Assembly: GCA_019426215.1 (NCBI GenBank) | Contig: CM033397.1 | Span: 26,910,480 to 26,974,479, forward strand | Source of the DNA: Buddleja alternifolia | Lineage: Eukaryota > Streptophyta > Magnoliopsida > Lamiales > Scrophulariaceae | Direction: 5' to 3' | Length of the DNA stretch: 64,000 bases | Part shown: piece after piece, positions 1 through 10,909 of the stretch | How positions within the stretch are numbered: position 1 is the first letter of the stretch | How the letters are laid out: every line of letters starts with the position of its first letter | Made by a program: the position numbers and the translations under genes | Notes under the pieces: model-generated | What the model saw: only the letters and a program-made list of their open reading frames with translations | Database searches by the model: none | Told to the model about the DNA's origin: nothing

Positions 1-1786
1 CTCGTGAGGTTACAAATGAGGATATTGTCAGAATCGATGATGATCAGGAAGAGAATGATCATCAAGAGCAAAGTAGAACTGTGAATGATACAGCGACTGC
101 GCCAGAGATAAATGAGAGTCAAGCGATTGATAATCAAGAATCTCTCAACCCGTTCCAACCAGACCATAAATGGCTTAGAGACCATCCACCAGAGTTAGTA
201 ATTGGAGATGCTAAAGCACCTGTTAGAACTAGGTCAGCTACAATCAATGAGGCCATGTTCGCAAGTTTCTTGTCTCAAATGGAACCAAAAAAAATGGATG
301 AAGCACTCAATGATTCAAGTTGGGTAGAAGCAATGCAAGAAGAGCTTAACCAGTTTGAGAGAAGCAAAGTTTGGACGCTAGTACCAAGACCAACTCACTA
401 AGGAGTTATTGGAACTAGATGGGTTTTTAGGAACAAGATGGACGAAGATGGCATTGTTATAAGAAACAAAGCCAGATTAGTCGCTCAAGGTTATTGTCAA
501 GAAGAGGGTATTGATTTTGATGAAACGTATGCCCCAATAGCCCGTCTTGAAGCGATTAGGATGGTCCTAGCGTTTGCCGTATTCAAAAAGTTCATAGTAT
601 ACCAAATGGATGTGAAGAGTGCATTCCTGAATGGTAAACTCCAAGAAAAAGTCTATGTGGAGCAACCTCCAGGATTCATCAACAACCATGACAAAAGTAT
701 GGTCTACAAATCGGATAAAGCACTCTATGGCCTTAAACAAGCACCAAGAGCGTGGTATGACACTCTCTCTATCTTTCTTATAGGTAAAGGCTTTTCAAAA
801 GGCAACGTTGATACAACGTTATTCAAAATTACCCATAATGAAGATATTCTCTTAGTCCAAATCTATGTTGATGATATTATATTTGGTTCTACTAACAAGC
901 GACTGTGTGAGAAATTTTTGAAAATGATGCAAGATCAATTTGAAATGAGCATGATGGGTGAATTGACTTTCTTCTTAAAATTACAAGTTAAACAATTCCC
1001 TAATGGCATATTTATAAACCAAGCTAAATATACAAGAGATATGATTAAGAAATTTGGTATAGAAAATGCATCATCTTCCAAAATTCCAATGAGCTAAAGG
1101 CTTAAGTTAGATAAAGATGAAAGTGAAAAGAAAATTGATATCACTAACTATAGAGGTATCATTGGATCACTTATTTATCTTACCGCTAGTAGACCCGATA
1201 TTATGTTTTCGGTATGCATGTGTGCACGCTTTCAAGCTGATCCAAGAGAATCACACTTAAATGCTGCCAAGAGAATCCTTAAATATCTAAAAGGCACACA
1301 GAATGTGGGCTTATGGTATCCAAGGGACTCTCCTTTTGAACTAATTGGTTATTCAGACGCAGATTTTGCAAGATGCAAAATAGATAGAAAAAGCACTAAT
1401 GGTACATGTCAATTTCTAGGTGATAGACTAATTTCGTGGCATAGTAAGAAACAACAATCCATAGACTTCTATCGCTGAAGCAGAGTACGTAGCCGCTGGG
1501 AGCTATTGTGCACAAATCCTTTGGATGAGGTAACAACTTAGAGATTATGGAACAATCCTAGGTCCTACCCCAATCCATTGTAATAATCAAAGCGCTTTAG
1601 CTATGACCCAAAATCCTGTCCTTCACTCTGGAACTAAACACATTGACATTCGATACCATTTCTTGCGTGACCATGCACTTCATTGGAACTGACAAACAAT
1701 TGGCAGATATCTTCACCAAAGCGCTCAACGAACAACGCTTTCTCACTTTGAGAAGTGAATTAGGTATGATTGATTTAAACGCTTAA
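1..1786 (+). pseudogene. Ty1/copia pol 3' part (RT and RNase H), Sirevirus-like
   Basis: This is the C-terminal part of a copia polyprotein, which copies element RNA into DNA. Residues from 81 cover the linker before reverse transcriptase (RT), ending in the EAMQEEL..F motif. RT runs about 438-1097 with [17 protein letters not shown] and the catalytic YVDD at 864-875. RNase H runs about 1203-1786 with YSDADFA, the TKHIDIRYHF region and a final ADIFTKAL. The reading frame is broken by TAA at 399-401, a stop at 1095-1097 and frameshifts after about 1465 and near 1680, so it cannot make an active enzyme. The RNase H motifs resemble the SIRE/Maximus lineage, an inference supported by the env-like gene downstream. 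The 5' part lies outside the window. Confidence 0.85.
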
Positions 1787-1821
1787 ATCATAGAGCCTCA
1801 TATTTTATAGGCATAAAATTT

Positions 1822-1894
1822 AGGGGGAATCCACTTTATGTTTATGTCTAAATCATTTTTTTTAATTGAAATGAGTCATTAATTTTAGGGGGAA
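1822..1894 (+). other. Two polypurine-tract-like motifs after pol
   Basis: The motif AGGGGGAA occurs at 1822-1829 and again at 1887-1894, just downstream of the pol stop. Repeated polypurine tracts after pol are a known trait of Sireviruses. Neither copy is followed by an obvious TG-starting LTR, so use as a plus-strand primer is not shown. Confidence 0.45.
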
Positions 1895-2533
1895 CCTTAA
1901 AATTGTACTTGTCTCAACTCATAAGCGACTGTGATCAAAAATGACTTTGAAAATTAATGCATTGATCACTAGCGCTTATCTATTATGCATGACAAAATCA
2001 ATCTCTAATAAATAAAAATGTCTTCTATAAATCCAAGCGATTGTTTTTATCTTTAACTTTAAGAAATTGAATTTTATTCTTAAAAAGACTTCAGCGTTAA
2101 AAAGATTCCCACTTTAACGCTAAGTAATCTTTTTCTGAAATTCATGCATAGTTTTCATCACTGAAAAGTAACGTGTGGATAAGTCCAAAAGATTAGATTT
2201 GACAACTACCCACACATGCTTATCACATCAAACTGACGATTAATGATTCCTATCTAAAAACTAGGCGGTTCAGTAACTGCACCTGTCTGAGTACGTGTCA
2301 GTGTACTATCAGGCGCGTGTATTTCATGCTGAAAGTTTCAAATTTATTCAAACGTTTTGAAAAAGTAACTGCGGATTTCAAACCATTATATTCCACAATA
2401 GTTACCCATTTTACCGCACTTTTTGACATCCGTCTTTATGTGTAAACGGCTCAAATATAATTTTTGTCAAATTCAAAATTAACTTTTGTACACGTGTCAT
2501 TAATCTACCAGTTGAGGAGTTATTTTTGCTTTC
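1895..2533. other. Non-coding spacer between pol and env-like gene
   Basis: No coding potential was seen on either strand. The segment is AT-rich and ends at a TATA-like box. It is either the internal spacer of a Sirevirus or the upstream region of a separate gene. Confidence 0.4.
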
Positions 2534-2541
2534 TATTTAAA
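2534..2541 (+). promoter_or_regulatory. TATA-like box ahead of the env-like gene
   Basis: TATTTAAA lies 132 bp before the ATG at 2666. A pyrimidine-rich leader of about 100 nt follows, typical of plant 5' UTRs. The context suggests transcription from a local promoter rather than only from the retroelement LTR. Confidence 0.45.
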
Positions 2542-2665
2542 CCCTTCATAAACTTTACAGTAAAACTTTATCACTTCCAAAATTTCTCTACGGTAAAAGT
2601 TCTTTCTCTCTAAAGGCAAAAAGAATATCTTTCCTCTCCTCAACCGAAGCTTTTTCAATTCTCAA

Positions 2666-3878
2666 ATGGCACCCAAAACTTCCAAATCTACTGCCGAAAA
2701 ATCTTCCAAATCAGATAAACCAGTCACTGTTAACGCCGATTTCCTTGTTAACTGGAACTATCTGTTTGATAACCAGAACTTCCCTCTACGGACTGTTCTT
2801 CCACTTGTCCAGGAGTCTGGTTTGCGCGACATGATAACTGCTGTTTTCAACTTCTTTGAGGAAGAAACCTTATTCTTCTTCAAGAATGCAAAAATCTCCG
2901 ATGATGGAAACTCCATTACCTGCGTCTTTCCTTTTGCCCGTGAGACCTTCGTTCTCACTCCCTCTCTGATTTCATCTCTGCTAAATTTGCCAAACGATGG
3001 AGCTGAAGTTGAGAATGTCACTCTTGGTGATGCTACAAAGGTATGGGCGTTGATCAAGAAAGATGAAGTTGAGACTGCCTATGAACCCAACTTCAAGAAA
3101 AATGATATGAAAGGCGAATATGTCATTCTTGAGGACATATGCGCCAAGATGATCGAATGCAGAAAGGGAAGCTTTGATAAAGTTTCCAACCTTCAGTACA
3201 AGATGATGGTAGCCATTCTGAAGAAGCTGAAGATAAATTGGTCGCTTTATGTTTTTAATCGCTTCAAGCAAGTGATGGCCAAGTCAGTTAATCCCAAGCC
3301 TTACGGGATTATTTTAAGTCGAATTCTTAGCGCTAGCGATTTCACAAATTCCGCTGAAAAGAAAATACCAGCTCTAAAGTTCTATGGAAAGAAAATGATT
3401 GGCGAGCTACTAAAGCCAAGGAGACGTGGTGGAGCAGCGGTTCCCAAAGAAGAGCGTGAGCGACTTCTTGTCGAAGGAGTTGTTTGCAACGATGATGAAG
3501 AGCAATCGAAATCGTCTTCATCATCTTCATCGGAAGAAGAGGTGGTGGTTAAGCAACCTAAATGAAAGATTGTTCTTAAAGTCGCTGAGCCAGCTAAACC
3601 AGCAAAGAAGCCGAAGTAGAAGCCGGCGCCCAAGAAACAAAAGTCTCCCTCTCCAACACCAGCGTTTATCTTCCCTCAGGAAGAGGAAGAAGAGGTCGAA
3701 GAAGTACCGCTAGCCCGAAGGCGTACTCCTCTCTCCATTCCAGCTGAATCGATAAGCGTTCCAACAAAGTCGGCGCTTGAAAAACTAGCAAGTGTTCCAC
3801 CTCCATCTGACGCTGTTCCAGAAATCAGCTCAGATCCTAAAGCCTATGCTCAATCTGAAAGGCTTTCCCATGTTCGGG
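2666..3878 (+). pseudogene. Env-like / 'putative plant transposon protein', first exon
   Basis: The open frame runs from ATG 2666 (context CTCAAATGG) to TGA at 3563-3565, 299 residues. It starts with a Lys/Ser-rich head and continues with a globular region resembling the domain annotated as putative plant transposon protein in plant retroelements. A basic stretch (KPRRRGG) and a Ser/Glu-rich acidic tail follow. The same frame continues past the TGA, which would be CGA with one C-to-T change, and past a second stop at 3617-3619 through a Lys/Pro-rich linker to a donor site at 3878/3879. Position after a Sirevirus pol suggests the env-like gene of that group. No signal peptide or membrane segment is evident, so a true envelope role is doubtful. 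Function is unknown. Confidence 0.6.
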
Positions 3879-3945
3879 GTAAGTACTTGTGCTAAGCAAA
3901 AGTAGTTCATCCTTTCCTCGTTTATTTCTAAGTCTCTAACGCTAG
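3879..3945 (+). other. Candidate intron 1 of the env-like gene
   Basis: The donor is GG|GTAAGT and the acceptor GCTAG|GA; length is 67 nt, short for a plant intron. Removing it carries the upstream frame into the downstream coding-like frame (phase 1). The second codon after the junction is TAA, which would be CAA after one C-to-T reversal. Confidence 0.45.
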
Positions 3946-4146
3946 GATAAATCCTTTCCGCCGAATGTGAAGCAAATATTCAAACTATTCTCAACACTCT
4001 TGAGGATTTGCAAATTCCCATCCGTGCTGATCCTATTACTTCCTTTCTCGATTTAAATCCAAAAGAAGTTGTTTCGGAGCCTGAGGAAACTATACAAACT
4101 GTTGAAATAGATCAAGTGACTGACAAAGTCGATGATAGTCCTCAGG

Positions 4147-4226
4147 GTAAGCGTTGAAGTATCTTATTTGTAATTTCTACTTAGTAGAAATTTTGCTTGC
4201 TTTTCTCAAACGCTTGCTTGTATCAG
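4147..4226 (+). other. Candidate intron 2 of the env-like gene
   Basis: The donor is CAGG|GTAAGC and the acceptor TATCAG|CT; length is 80 nt. Like intron 1 it is phase 1, and removal joins the two coding-like frames without a shift. The intron itself holds in-frame stops. Confidence 0.55.
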
Positions 4227-6587
4227 CTCAAGTTGCACAAGACACTGATGCACCTCCATCCTCAGAAGTTCCCATTGAAGTGCATGTTCATCTGACAACT
4301 GTTGTGGATATAGCTAAATAAGTAGCTCAAGTCCTTCCTGACGCTAAAACATCTCCAGTTAGTGAAGCGACTCTACATGCTGAGCGGTCGATAAAAGTTG
4401 CCCCTATCCCAACAGAATCTATTGCCTTCACTCCCACTCCGACCGGATCTCCTCCCCGTGTCATTAACTTCTTTCCCCATGGTTACAATGCAGACGTTGA
4501 ATTTTATTATGTTGCTAGAGAACGGGACACCCAGACCTTTGCTGAATCCGAAATCAACTTTCAAAAACTCTCGCCTTGAGTATATTCGAAGACCAGCGAT
4601 CAACAGAGCAGATTTTGACCAAGCACGTTTCAATTTCTCCGATCGGTCTGATGAGTCTTTTTACCCTCTTCGGTCAAACAAAATTGTTTTCAAAAATCCC
4701 CACATGGGCGATTGGCTTAAAAACCCCGATGAAGAGGATCTCAACAGGATTGGATACTCGGCTCTTCCATATGTCGTCAATTCTCCTCAGAATGCTCTCT
4801 CTTCCTAATCCACTCAAGCTTTGGAAAGGAAAAGGACCCATTGTTGCTGAGCGTCCAAATCAAGTTAACTCATGGATTGAAGATGAAGACCGAGAATACC
4901 CTGCAAGATTATGGGCTGAGGATTACGAAGAAGAAACTGAACGTTTTGTGAAATTCCTTGCTGCCAGAAAAGATCAGAAGAAAGCTAACAAGCTTGGCAA
5001 GCGTTGGATGATGGATACAGCCAAATGGGCTGAAGAGTTTGTTTTACACTTCTATACTCTTGAAGAACTTGTGAGATATCCATTCTTATTTGAATTCAAA
5101 ATCGAATACAGACGCCGAGGGTTTGCTACCTTCTTACTTCACCAATGTCAGCATATTGCCGAAAATGTTAGCAATCTGCCAGGTCACAGACAACCTATTG
5201 AGAGCTACATCCGTCAACAGCTAGCCTTATTCAGTCAAGGCGGACGATACGTGTTTCACCCTCGTCAAGTGTTTGTTCAGCGCATCTTTCCAGATCTGAA
5301 CGAAGAAGCCTCCACCAGTAAACAGCCGCGTGAAATTCGTGTCGATGTTGCCAATGAACACGCTGAGTTTGCTAAATTCTACCGAGACAGAAGAGCAGTG
5401 ATAGAAAATGCACAAGCGTTAGATATCACTTTCAACCACTATTTAGGGCTAAGCGACTTCCGAGGATACAATCTTCACCCTGTGCTCTTTTGTGAACAGA
5501 ACATTCATGTGGCCAAGATGATATCGCTGATCAGGCCAGTGGATCAAGAAGCAGCTCAAGAACTATTGCCATTTATTTTGGACTTCTACAACTCATATAC
5601 TTCAGGAGTTGATCAACCGGAAGGAGTGCAACTTGCACTAAGCAATGAAGAGCGCGGAGACGCTATATTCTTTATTCCGCAGACCAACCTGATAAGTCCA
5701 AGGCATGTGATGGAAGCGATTGGCCCACTCTGGGTCGTTGTTGTTGAAAATCCTTCCTCTTTCATCCAAATTGTTGAAATAGAAGATTCTCCTACTGTGG
5801 ATGCCCCTCAAATTCCCGAGGTTTCTTTGCCAGATCTTCTAAGAGCCCCAGTAGTCGAGCCCCCGTCAGCGATTGCAGATCCAACCATGGATCAAGTGAT
5901 AGATGAAGTTCGTGCTAAAATTGCTGAAGAGCTTGAAGAGAAATTTATCAGAGATAAAACCAAAGGCAAGGCTGCAGTTTCTAGCTCTTGTGGACTCATT
6001 CCGTCTCCTAAGCGCTCCTCCTCGAACTCGGACTCGGACAGTGATCCAAACGCTCGAGATTTCAGAAAAACAGTACCGAACTCACTTAATAACATTGAGG
6101 GTTCTTGCTCAAAGATTTTGGACACAACTGATAAGCAAATCCAAATTATTTCTGACACTCGAAGCCATGATATCGCAAACGCTGCTACAAAGAGCACAAT
6201 CACAGTCATGGATACCATATCACCGCTGAGCACTTCGCTTTCCAAAGAATTTAACCGGACGCTTGCGCAGAATGCTTCAGCTGATACTGAGCGACACACT
6301 ACTTCCGATCAAGCCTCTCAATCGCTGAACAAGTTGCCCTTTTGGTTGAAGAAGTCAGGCTTATGCGCCAAGATATTGCTGACTTGAAGACATACTTTGC
6401 TGATGTCAAGAAGGGGAAAGATAAAGAAAAGTCCAAGGCAATATCTAAAACAGGTAATAAACACTGGCGATCAATGTTTGAAGAAATAGTGAGCATAAAG
6501 AAGATGCTAACTAAAAAGAGAAAGGCAAGATATTATCTAAGAATGTACTTGCTTCTGGACTTGGACGTCGAATTTTTGGAGAGTTGA
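4227..6587 (+). pseudogene. Env-like protein, C-terminal part, frameshifted
   Basis: Coding-like sequence continues from the second candidate intron but changes frame near 4570, near 4800 and near 6320; a TAA lies at 4319-4321. The longest clean stretch (about 4810-6320) encodes a hydrophilic protein with YPARLWAEDYEEETERF and a region around RYPFLFEFKIEYRRRGF, then a long Ser/Asp-rich segment. The last frame (6320-6587) has heptad-like Leu/Val spacing and many Lys/Glu, consistent with a coiled coil. No enzyme motif is visible. It belongs with the exon at 2666 and is cut off by the Athila-like LTR at 6585. An independent, non-viral plant gene of the same domain family is a possible alternative. 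Confidence 0.5.
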
Positions 6588-8200
6588 TAGGAGTCATTTT
6601 TACGTGTTTTTAAGCCCCTTTGCGTTTATGTTTTAGGTTCATTTATCACTTGATTTTGTCACTTGTGCGTTTAATTCGTGCATTAAGTGATTTCAGGCCT
6701 TAGTGGATACAATTGAAAAGGGTGGAAAAATGATGTAAAAACAAGTTTACGCCAAGATGTTTCACACCTCCACGACCAAACAAGAAAGAAATAAGTTGGA
6801 GTTAGCCAAAATCATGTTTTAGTACCATTTCCGCACACCTGGGCGCCAAATCAGAAACAACCTCCACGTTGGAACGCCATTTTGATATTTTTAGAGACAT
6901 AATTGGATGAAGTGTCCTTCTACAAAGTTTTCGATCTATGTCTTATGTTTACATGGGTACTTGAATCATCCAATTCGGAGATCTGTGGAGACGTTTATGA
7001 ATAAAACACTATCCCTGCGCTGGAAAACACGAAAGTGGCAGCTCATGTTCTTGTTAGGTGGAAAACAAGAGAATGGTAGGTGCAAATTCTTGGTAGGTGG
7101 AAATTCTTGTTAGGTGGAAAACAAGAGAATGGTAGGTGCAAATTCTTGGTAGGTAGAAATTCTTGGTAGGAGGAAAGAAAGAGAAGGGTAGCTCAAATTC
7201 TTGGTAGGTGGATTTTTGGGTATTTAAAGGGGAGTGGGGAGCTCACTTGAGATCATCAAAAAATCATCCTTTGAGAGTGTGAGGACGAAAATTCAGGGGT
7301 TTGGGGGAGCATTCTCTTGGTTTTGAGTCATCCTATCATCATACTTGAAGAGCTAAGAAGAGGAAGAGGGATTCAAGCTTCCAATCAAGAATCGATCATC
7401 AATCCAAAATAGGGAGTTTCTTAGTTTGATATTCATCTTATCTAAGTAATTCTATGTTTTTTGTTTTCCCCATTTCAATTATGAACTAATTTTCCCTTAA
7501 CTAGGGCCATGTGAAGGCCAAAGTTATGAGTATATATATATGATATTATTCTTCGTATTAATTCTACAATTGCTTTGTGTTTTGATTTTGTGCGTAATTA
7601 CTTGCATATGTTTGATCGCCATATGTTTGTCATATTGTCTAACTTAATAGTTTGAAAGAATATAAGTTAGGGTTCAAAGAAATCATCACATCATCCGTAA
7701 AAAATAGGGAATTGCCCCTAGAGATAGGTAGAGATTCCCGGGTGCAGTTAGCCGAATTTATTCGGGGAAATTCTAGAACTTGAATGCATGATTATTGATT
7801 AAATTCTCGGATAGACATATTTAGAGAACTGTCAATTTATCATAGGATTATTACAGCCGAGACATCGGGTAGTAATTAATTAAGGAATTTTCACCAAAAG
7901 CAATAGTAGTCTAATAATACGAAGAATAGTTCATATTTATATTAACAAGTAAATTTGGTTGAAGCATGTGCCTTAGTTGTTTTATCTCATAAGAATCTAA
8001 ATCTATTTGCTAAGTCTCGTTTTCACATTTTTATTGTAAATTAATAACAATCTTTTAATTCAATTTTAATTGTTTTTAAATTCCTAGCTTTAAATAATCT
8101 TGTCTCTGTGGGATCGATAACCTCGACTTAAAGTCCACTTTATTACTACACACGACCAGTCCACTTGCTGTTTAATACACGTAAGGATTTTTTCGTGTCA
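6585..8200 (+). repeat. 5' LTR of an Athila-like Ty3/gypsy element
   Basis: The segment begins TGATAGGAG and ends TCGTGTCA, the usual TG...CA ends, and is 1,616 bp, in the size range of Athila LTRs. A primer binding site lies seven bases beyond its end. It carries a TATTTAAA box at 7221-7228 and a 56-bp tandem repeat. No second copy was found in the window, so the element is truncated. Its left end abuts the env-like gene. Confidence 0.75.
7048..7212 (+). repeat. 56-bp tandem repeat inside the Athila-like LTR
   Basis: Three units start at 7048, 7104 and 7160 with TTCTTG(T/G)TAGG. The first two are nearly identical and the third is diverged and shorter. The array lies directly upstream of the LTR TATA box, where repeats in plant LTRs often act in transcription; that role is inferred. 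Confidence 0.75.
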
Positions 8201-8206
8201 AGTTTT

Positions 8207-8224
8207 TGGCGCCGTTGCCGGGGA
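8207..8224 (+). other. Primer binding site, tRNA-Asp type
   Basis: TGGCGCCGTTGCCGGGGA starts six bases after the LTR end. This motif is the usual minus-strand primer site of Athila/Tat elements. The second Athila-like element (19015-19032) has it with one difference. Confidence 0.8.
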
Positions 8225-8371
8225 CTTGATTTATTTTAGTTTCGGATTTTATGCAATTTTTAGCTTTAATTCTTTTGTCGTTTTATTATTTTCTATTATT
8301 CTCACTGTTATTTTCTATCTTTAATTTCTGTTGGTTGCTTCTTTGTTTCAAACAGGTTGATCTTTTGGTGA

Positions 8372-9030
8372 ATGACTCGAGCCTCAGGAGAGGCTTTAGA
8401 GGAATTTAACCTGAGATCGAGCGTACACTTCGTGCAAACCAGAGAAATCGAGCTATGGCTGGCAACTTCCCTGATATGAATCTCCCGAGAATAAGAATGG
8501 TTGCAAAATCTGTTTCCAAGCTATGCAACCGGCACTACCAGCACCACCTCCATCTGTTCGGGTTATCAGCCAGCCCGTGTACACACTACGCCGGGCCTGT
8601 TGTGGTTCCCATTTTGCCACGCCGAACTTCCACATTCCACCTCACATGTTTAGCATGGTTCAGGCTGAACAATTTATGGTGATCCAAAGAGTCACCTCAT
8701 GACCATCTAGAGCACTTCGAAAATGTGTTATCTACCATGCATTCCACCCAGAGATCTTGATGCCATCCGCCTCCGATTAGTCATTTTTTCGCTTAAGATA
8801 AAGGGACTTTTTGTGGTATAAGTCGTTGCCCCCACAATCCATTGAACGTGGAAGAGTTAGTCGAAGAGTTCTCAACAAGTTCTTCCCTCCATCAAGGATT
8901 AACGAGTTAAGAAGCGAGATCAAGTTTTTAAGCAAAAACGGGATAAATCGTTAGCATCACATGGGCAACAGATACAAGAGTCCCTGCTTCGAAAGTGCCC
9001 CGATCACAACTATTCAAGAGACGTCGAGTG
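8372..9030 (+). pseudogene. Athila-like gag remnant
   Basis: This is decayed capsid (gag) coding sequence downstream of the LTR and PBS. An ATG at 8372 opens a short MTRASGEALEEF stretch. From about 8690, frames interrupted by stops still show the retrotransposon gag pattern: an aspartate/His start (PHDHLEHFE-like), a Leu-rich segment, a Lys-Phe-Phe-Pro motif and finally RKCPDH near 9000. No protease or RT follows. Sequence identity to gag fades near 9030, where the element is truncated. The short overlapping frames on both strands at 8453-8682 are shadows of this remnant. Confidence 0.6.
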
Positions 9031-9706
9031 CTACATTTCTTAACCCTATTCACTGTTTTTTCTGTTACTTCAACTTTAGTTAAGCGGAAGAATCACCTTT
9101 TTCCACTTTCCATCTCAGTGCGCGTCGCGCAAATATTCCTTCACCTTTATCTATTCCCAGGTAGATATGTTATTGACTGTAATTATATGTTATAACCCTA
9201 GTTATAGTTCCAGCACTATACTGGTAAAGAACTGTAAATTGTTTCAACTCAGATCAGTGTTAACGGATGGTAGTAGAATCTATAGTAATTGCTTCCAATT
9301 TATTCATATGAAATGTTAAAAGGTCTTTTACTATGAAGTTTACTTCAATTCAGGCGGGTTTAGTGCCAGGTAGTAATGTTTTATTGGTGATAGACATATA
9401 TATGTTATGATCCGACTGCTAGAATTTTCCGTTTCCATTTTAACTCTTAAGCACTTTAGCTGCGAGTCTAGTTTCTGTTTTGTGAACATAAATTTGTTAG
9501 TGAGACTCTCAAGAACATATTAATTAGTTTTATTTTGTATTATGTTTTTTGAAACTGTTTTATATGGCAATTTAAGTTTCATCTTTTAGTTTTTACTTTG
9601 TAAGATTTGTATTTAATTGGTTTGTTTTGAGATAGTTTTATCCTATCTTTTTCACTTTTAAGTGATTGTGCTCTCGTATTGATTGAATAAAGTGATTATA
9701 TATGCA
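9031..9706. other. No recognisable gene
   Basis: AT-rich DNA between the Athila-like remnant and the CACTA coding remnant. It may contain the worn 5' side of the CACTA element, but no CACTA terminus was found. Confidence 0.4.
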
Positions 9707-10215
9707 GATTAATTGTGGAAAATCTAAGAAGCAAAAGACTGTCCAAGATTACTATGATAATTCTATCAAGGTATTACTATACTATATTATTTTAGAAATT
9801 TTGTTAGCAATGTATTGTGGTTGATTAGATTATTTAAAAGTTAATACAGTAAGTAAGTTTAGTTGATTATTGTTTTGCTCTCGTAGATTGGGACTCGAGT
9901 ACACTTATTTTGCCATAGAATACCAAAAAGCATTGTGGCACAGGGTGTTGTAGTTGTGATTTGATTGGGGGAAAAGAAGACGGACACGCATTTGTTAAGG
10001 TGTATGTTGAAAAGGCATTGATACCAAATGAAAAACTACTAAGACCTCAGGAAGGTGCTAGAACTATCGGAGAAGCGATTCATTGGGAATTTGTTGATGT
10101 ATGTCTAAAATTTTACTACTTTTATATTCTAAGTTTTTTTTTAGTTTTTTTTACTTATAAGATTTAATTAATATGTGACATTATTTTTATTATTTTACAG
10201 GTGATGGAGATTTAA
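9707..10215 (+). pseudogene. C-terminal exons of an En/Spm (CACTA) transposase-like gene
   Basis: Three exon-like pieces fit splice signals: about 9707-9770 (donor AAG|GTATTA), 9897-10098 (acceptor CGTAG|, donor GAT|GTATGT) and 10201-10215 (acceptor TTACAG|, ending TAA). The middle piece encodes KVYVEKALIPNEKLLRP and ARTIGEA, followed by a Trp, matching the conserved C-terminal pattern of plant En/Spm-type transposase proteins (V.RP.G...TI.DA...W). One frameshift occurs near 9955. The gene sits directly upstream of a CACTA terminus, which supports the assignment. The catalytic N-terminal part is absent. Confidence 0.55.
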
Positions 10216-10668
10216 GAGACATTGCTAAATGTTGATATTGTAGAATTTGTATTATATATGTTTATTATATTATATATGGAAGCTACCTTTAATTTGTATT
10301 TATTCATGCTAATGTAGAATTCCAAACTTTGACCTTCTTTTTGTTATTTGTAGTCATTACTGGATATTAATGTGATTGGTCTTAGTTACTGTTGCGTAAG
10401 TTTGGATATTTTCTATGAAAAAGTTTTAACTTTTGTACGTTGAACGTGAAAATGTGGTGGTTTATCGTTTATTTATATAAAATCTTAATTTGTTTGGTTA
10501 AGCTTGATTTATAAAAAAAAAAAATTAGTATTTAAGAGTGATAATGTATGTTATAAGTTTTTACTACGCCCAAATAACCATAACAATTGAGTAAATAAAT
10601 ATTCTAGCTTACTGTTACATTCATATTGTTGTAGTAAAAATTTTGTTTTTACTACAACACATAAAGTG

Positions 10669-10909
10669 TACCAAAAGGTGGTTATTTTTCACACTTATTT
10701 GCTATGAATCTTAAGGCGTAACAAAAGATGTTCTTCTCGTAGCAAATACCTTTTGCTGCGCCTGCCGGTCGTACCAAAACTTTTGTCACGGCTGCATTTG
10801 GAACGGCACCAAATTCGTAACAAACTCGTAACAAAAGGCCTTTTGGTACGAATTTTGACCTTTTGTTATGACATGTGTGTTGTAACAAAAAACCATTTTT
10901 CTAGTAGTG
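10669..10909 (+). mobile_element. CACTA element 3' terminus with subterminal repeats
   Basis: On the minus strand the end reads CACTACTAG (10901-10909), the CACTA family terminus. Inside it a short motif related to GTAACAAAA or GTACCAAAA recurs at least seven times in both orientations, as expected for subterminal transposase binding sites. The flanking trinucleotide is TGT; the matching 5' terminus was not found. Confidence 0.75.

Noticed and set aside
4373..4633. Minus-strand frame of 86 codons in the env-like region
   Set aside because: Antisense to the coding-like frame; no motif.
7048..7212. Regular direct repeats resembling a CRISPR array
   Set aside because: The units are contiguous 56-bp tandem repeats without unique spacers, inside an LTR of a plant element.
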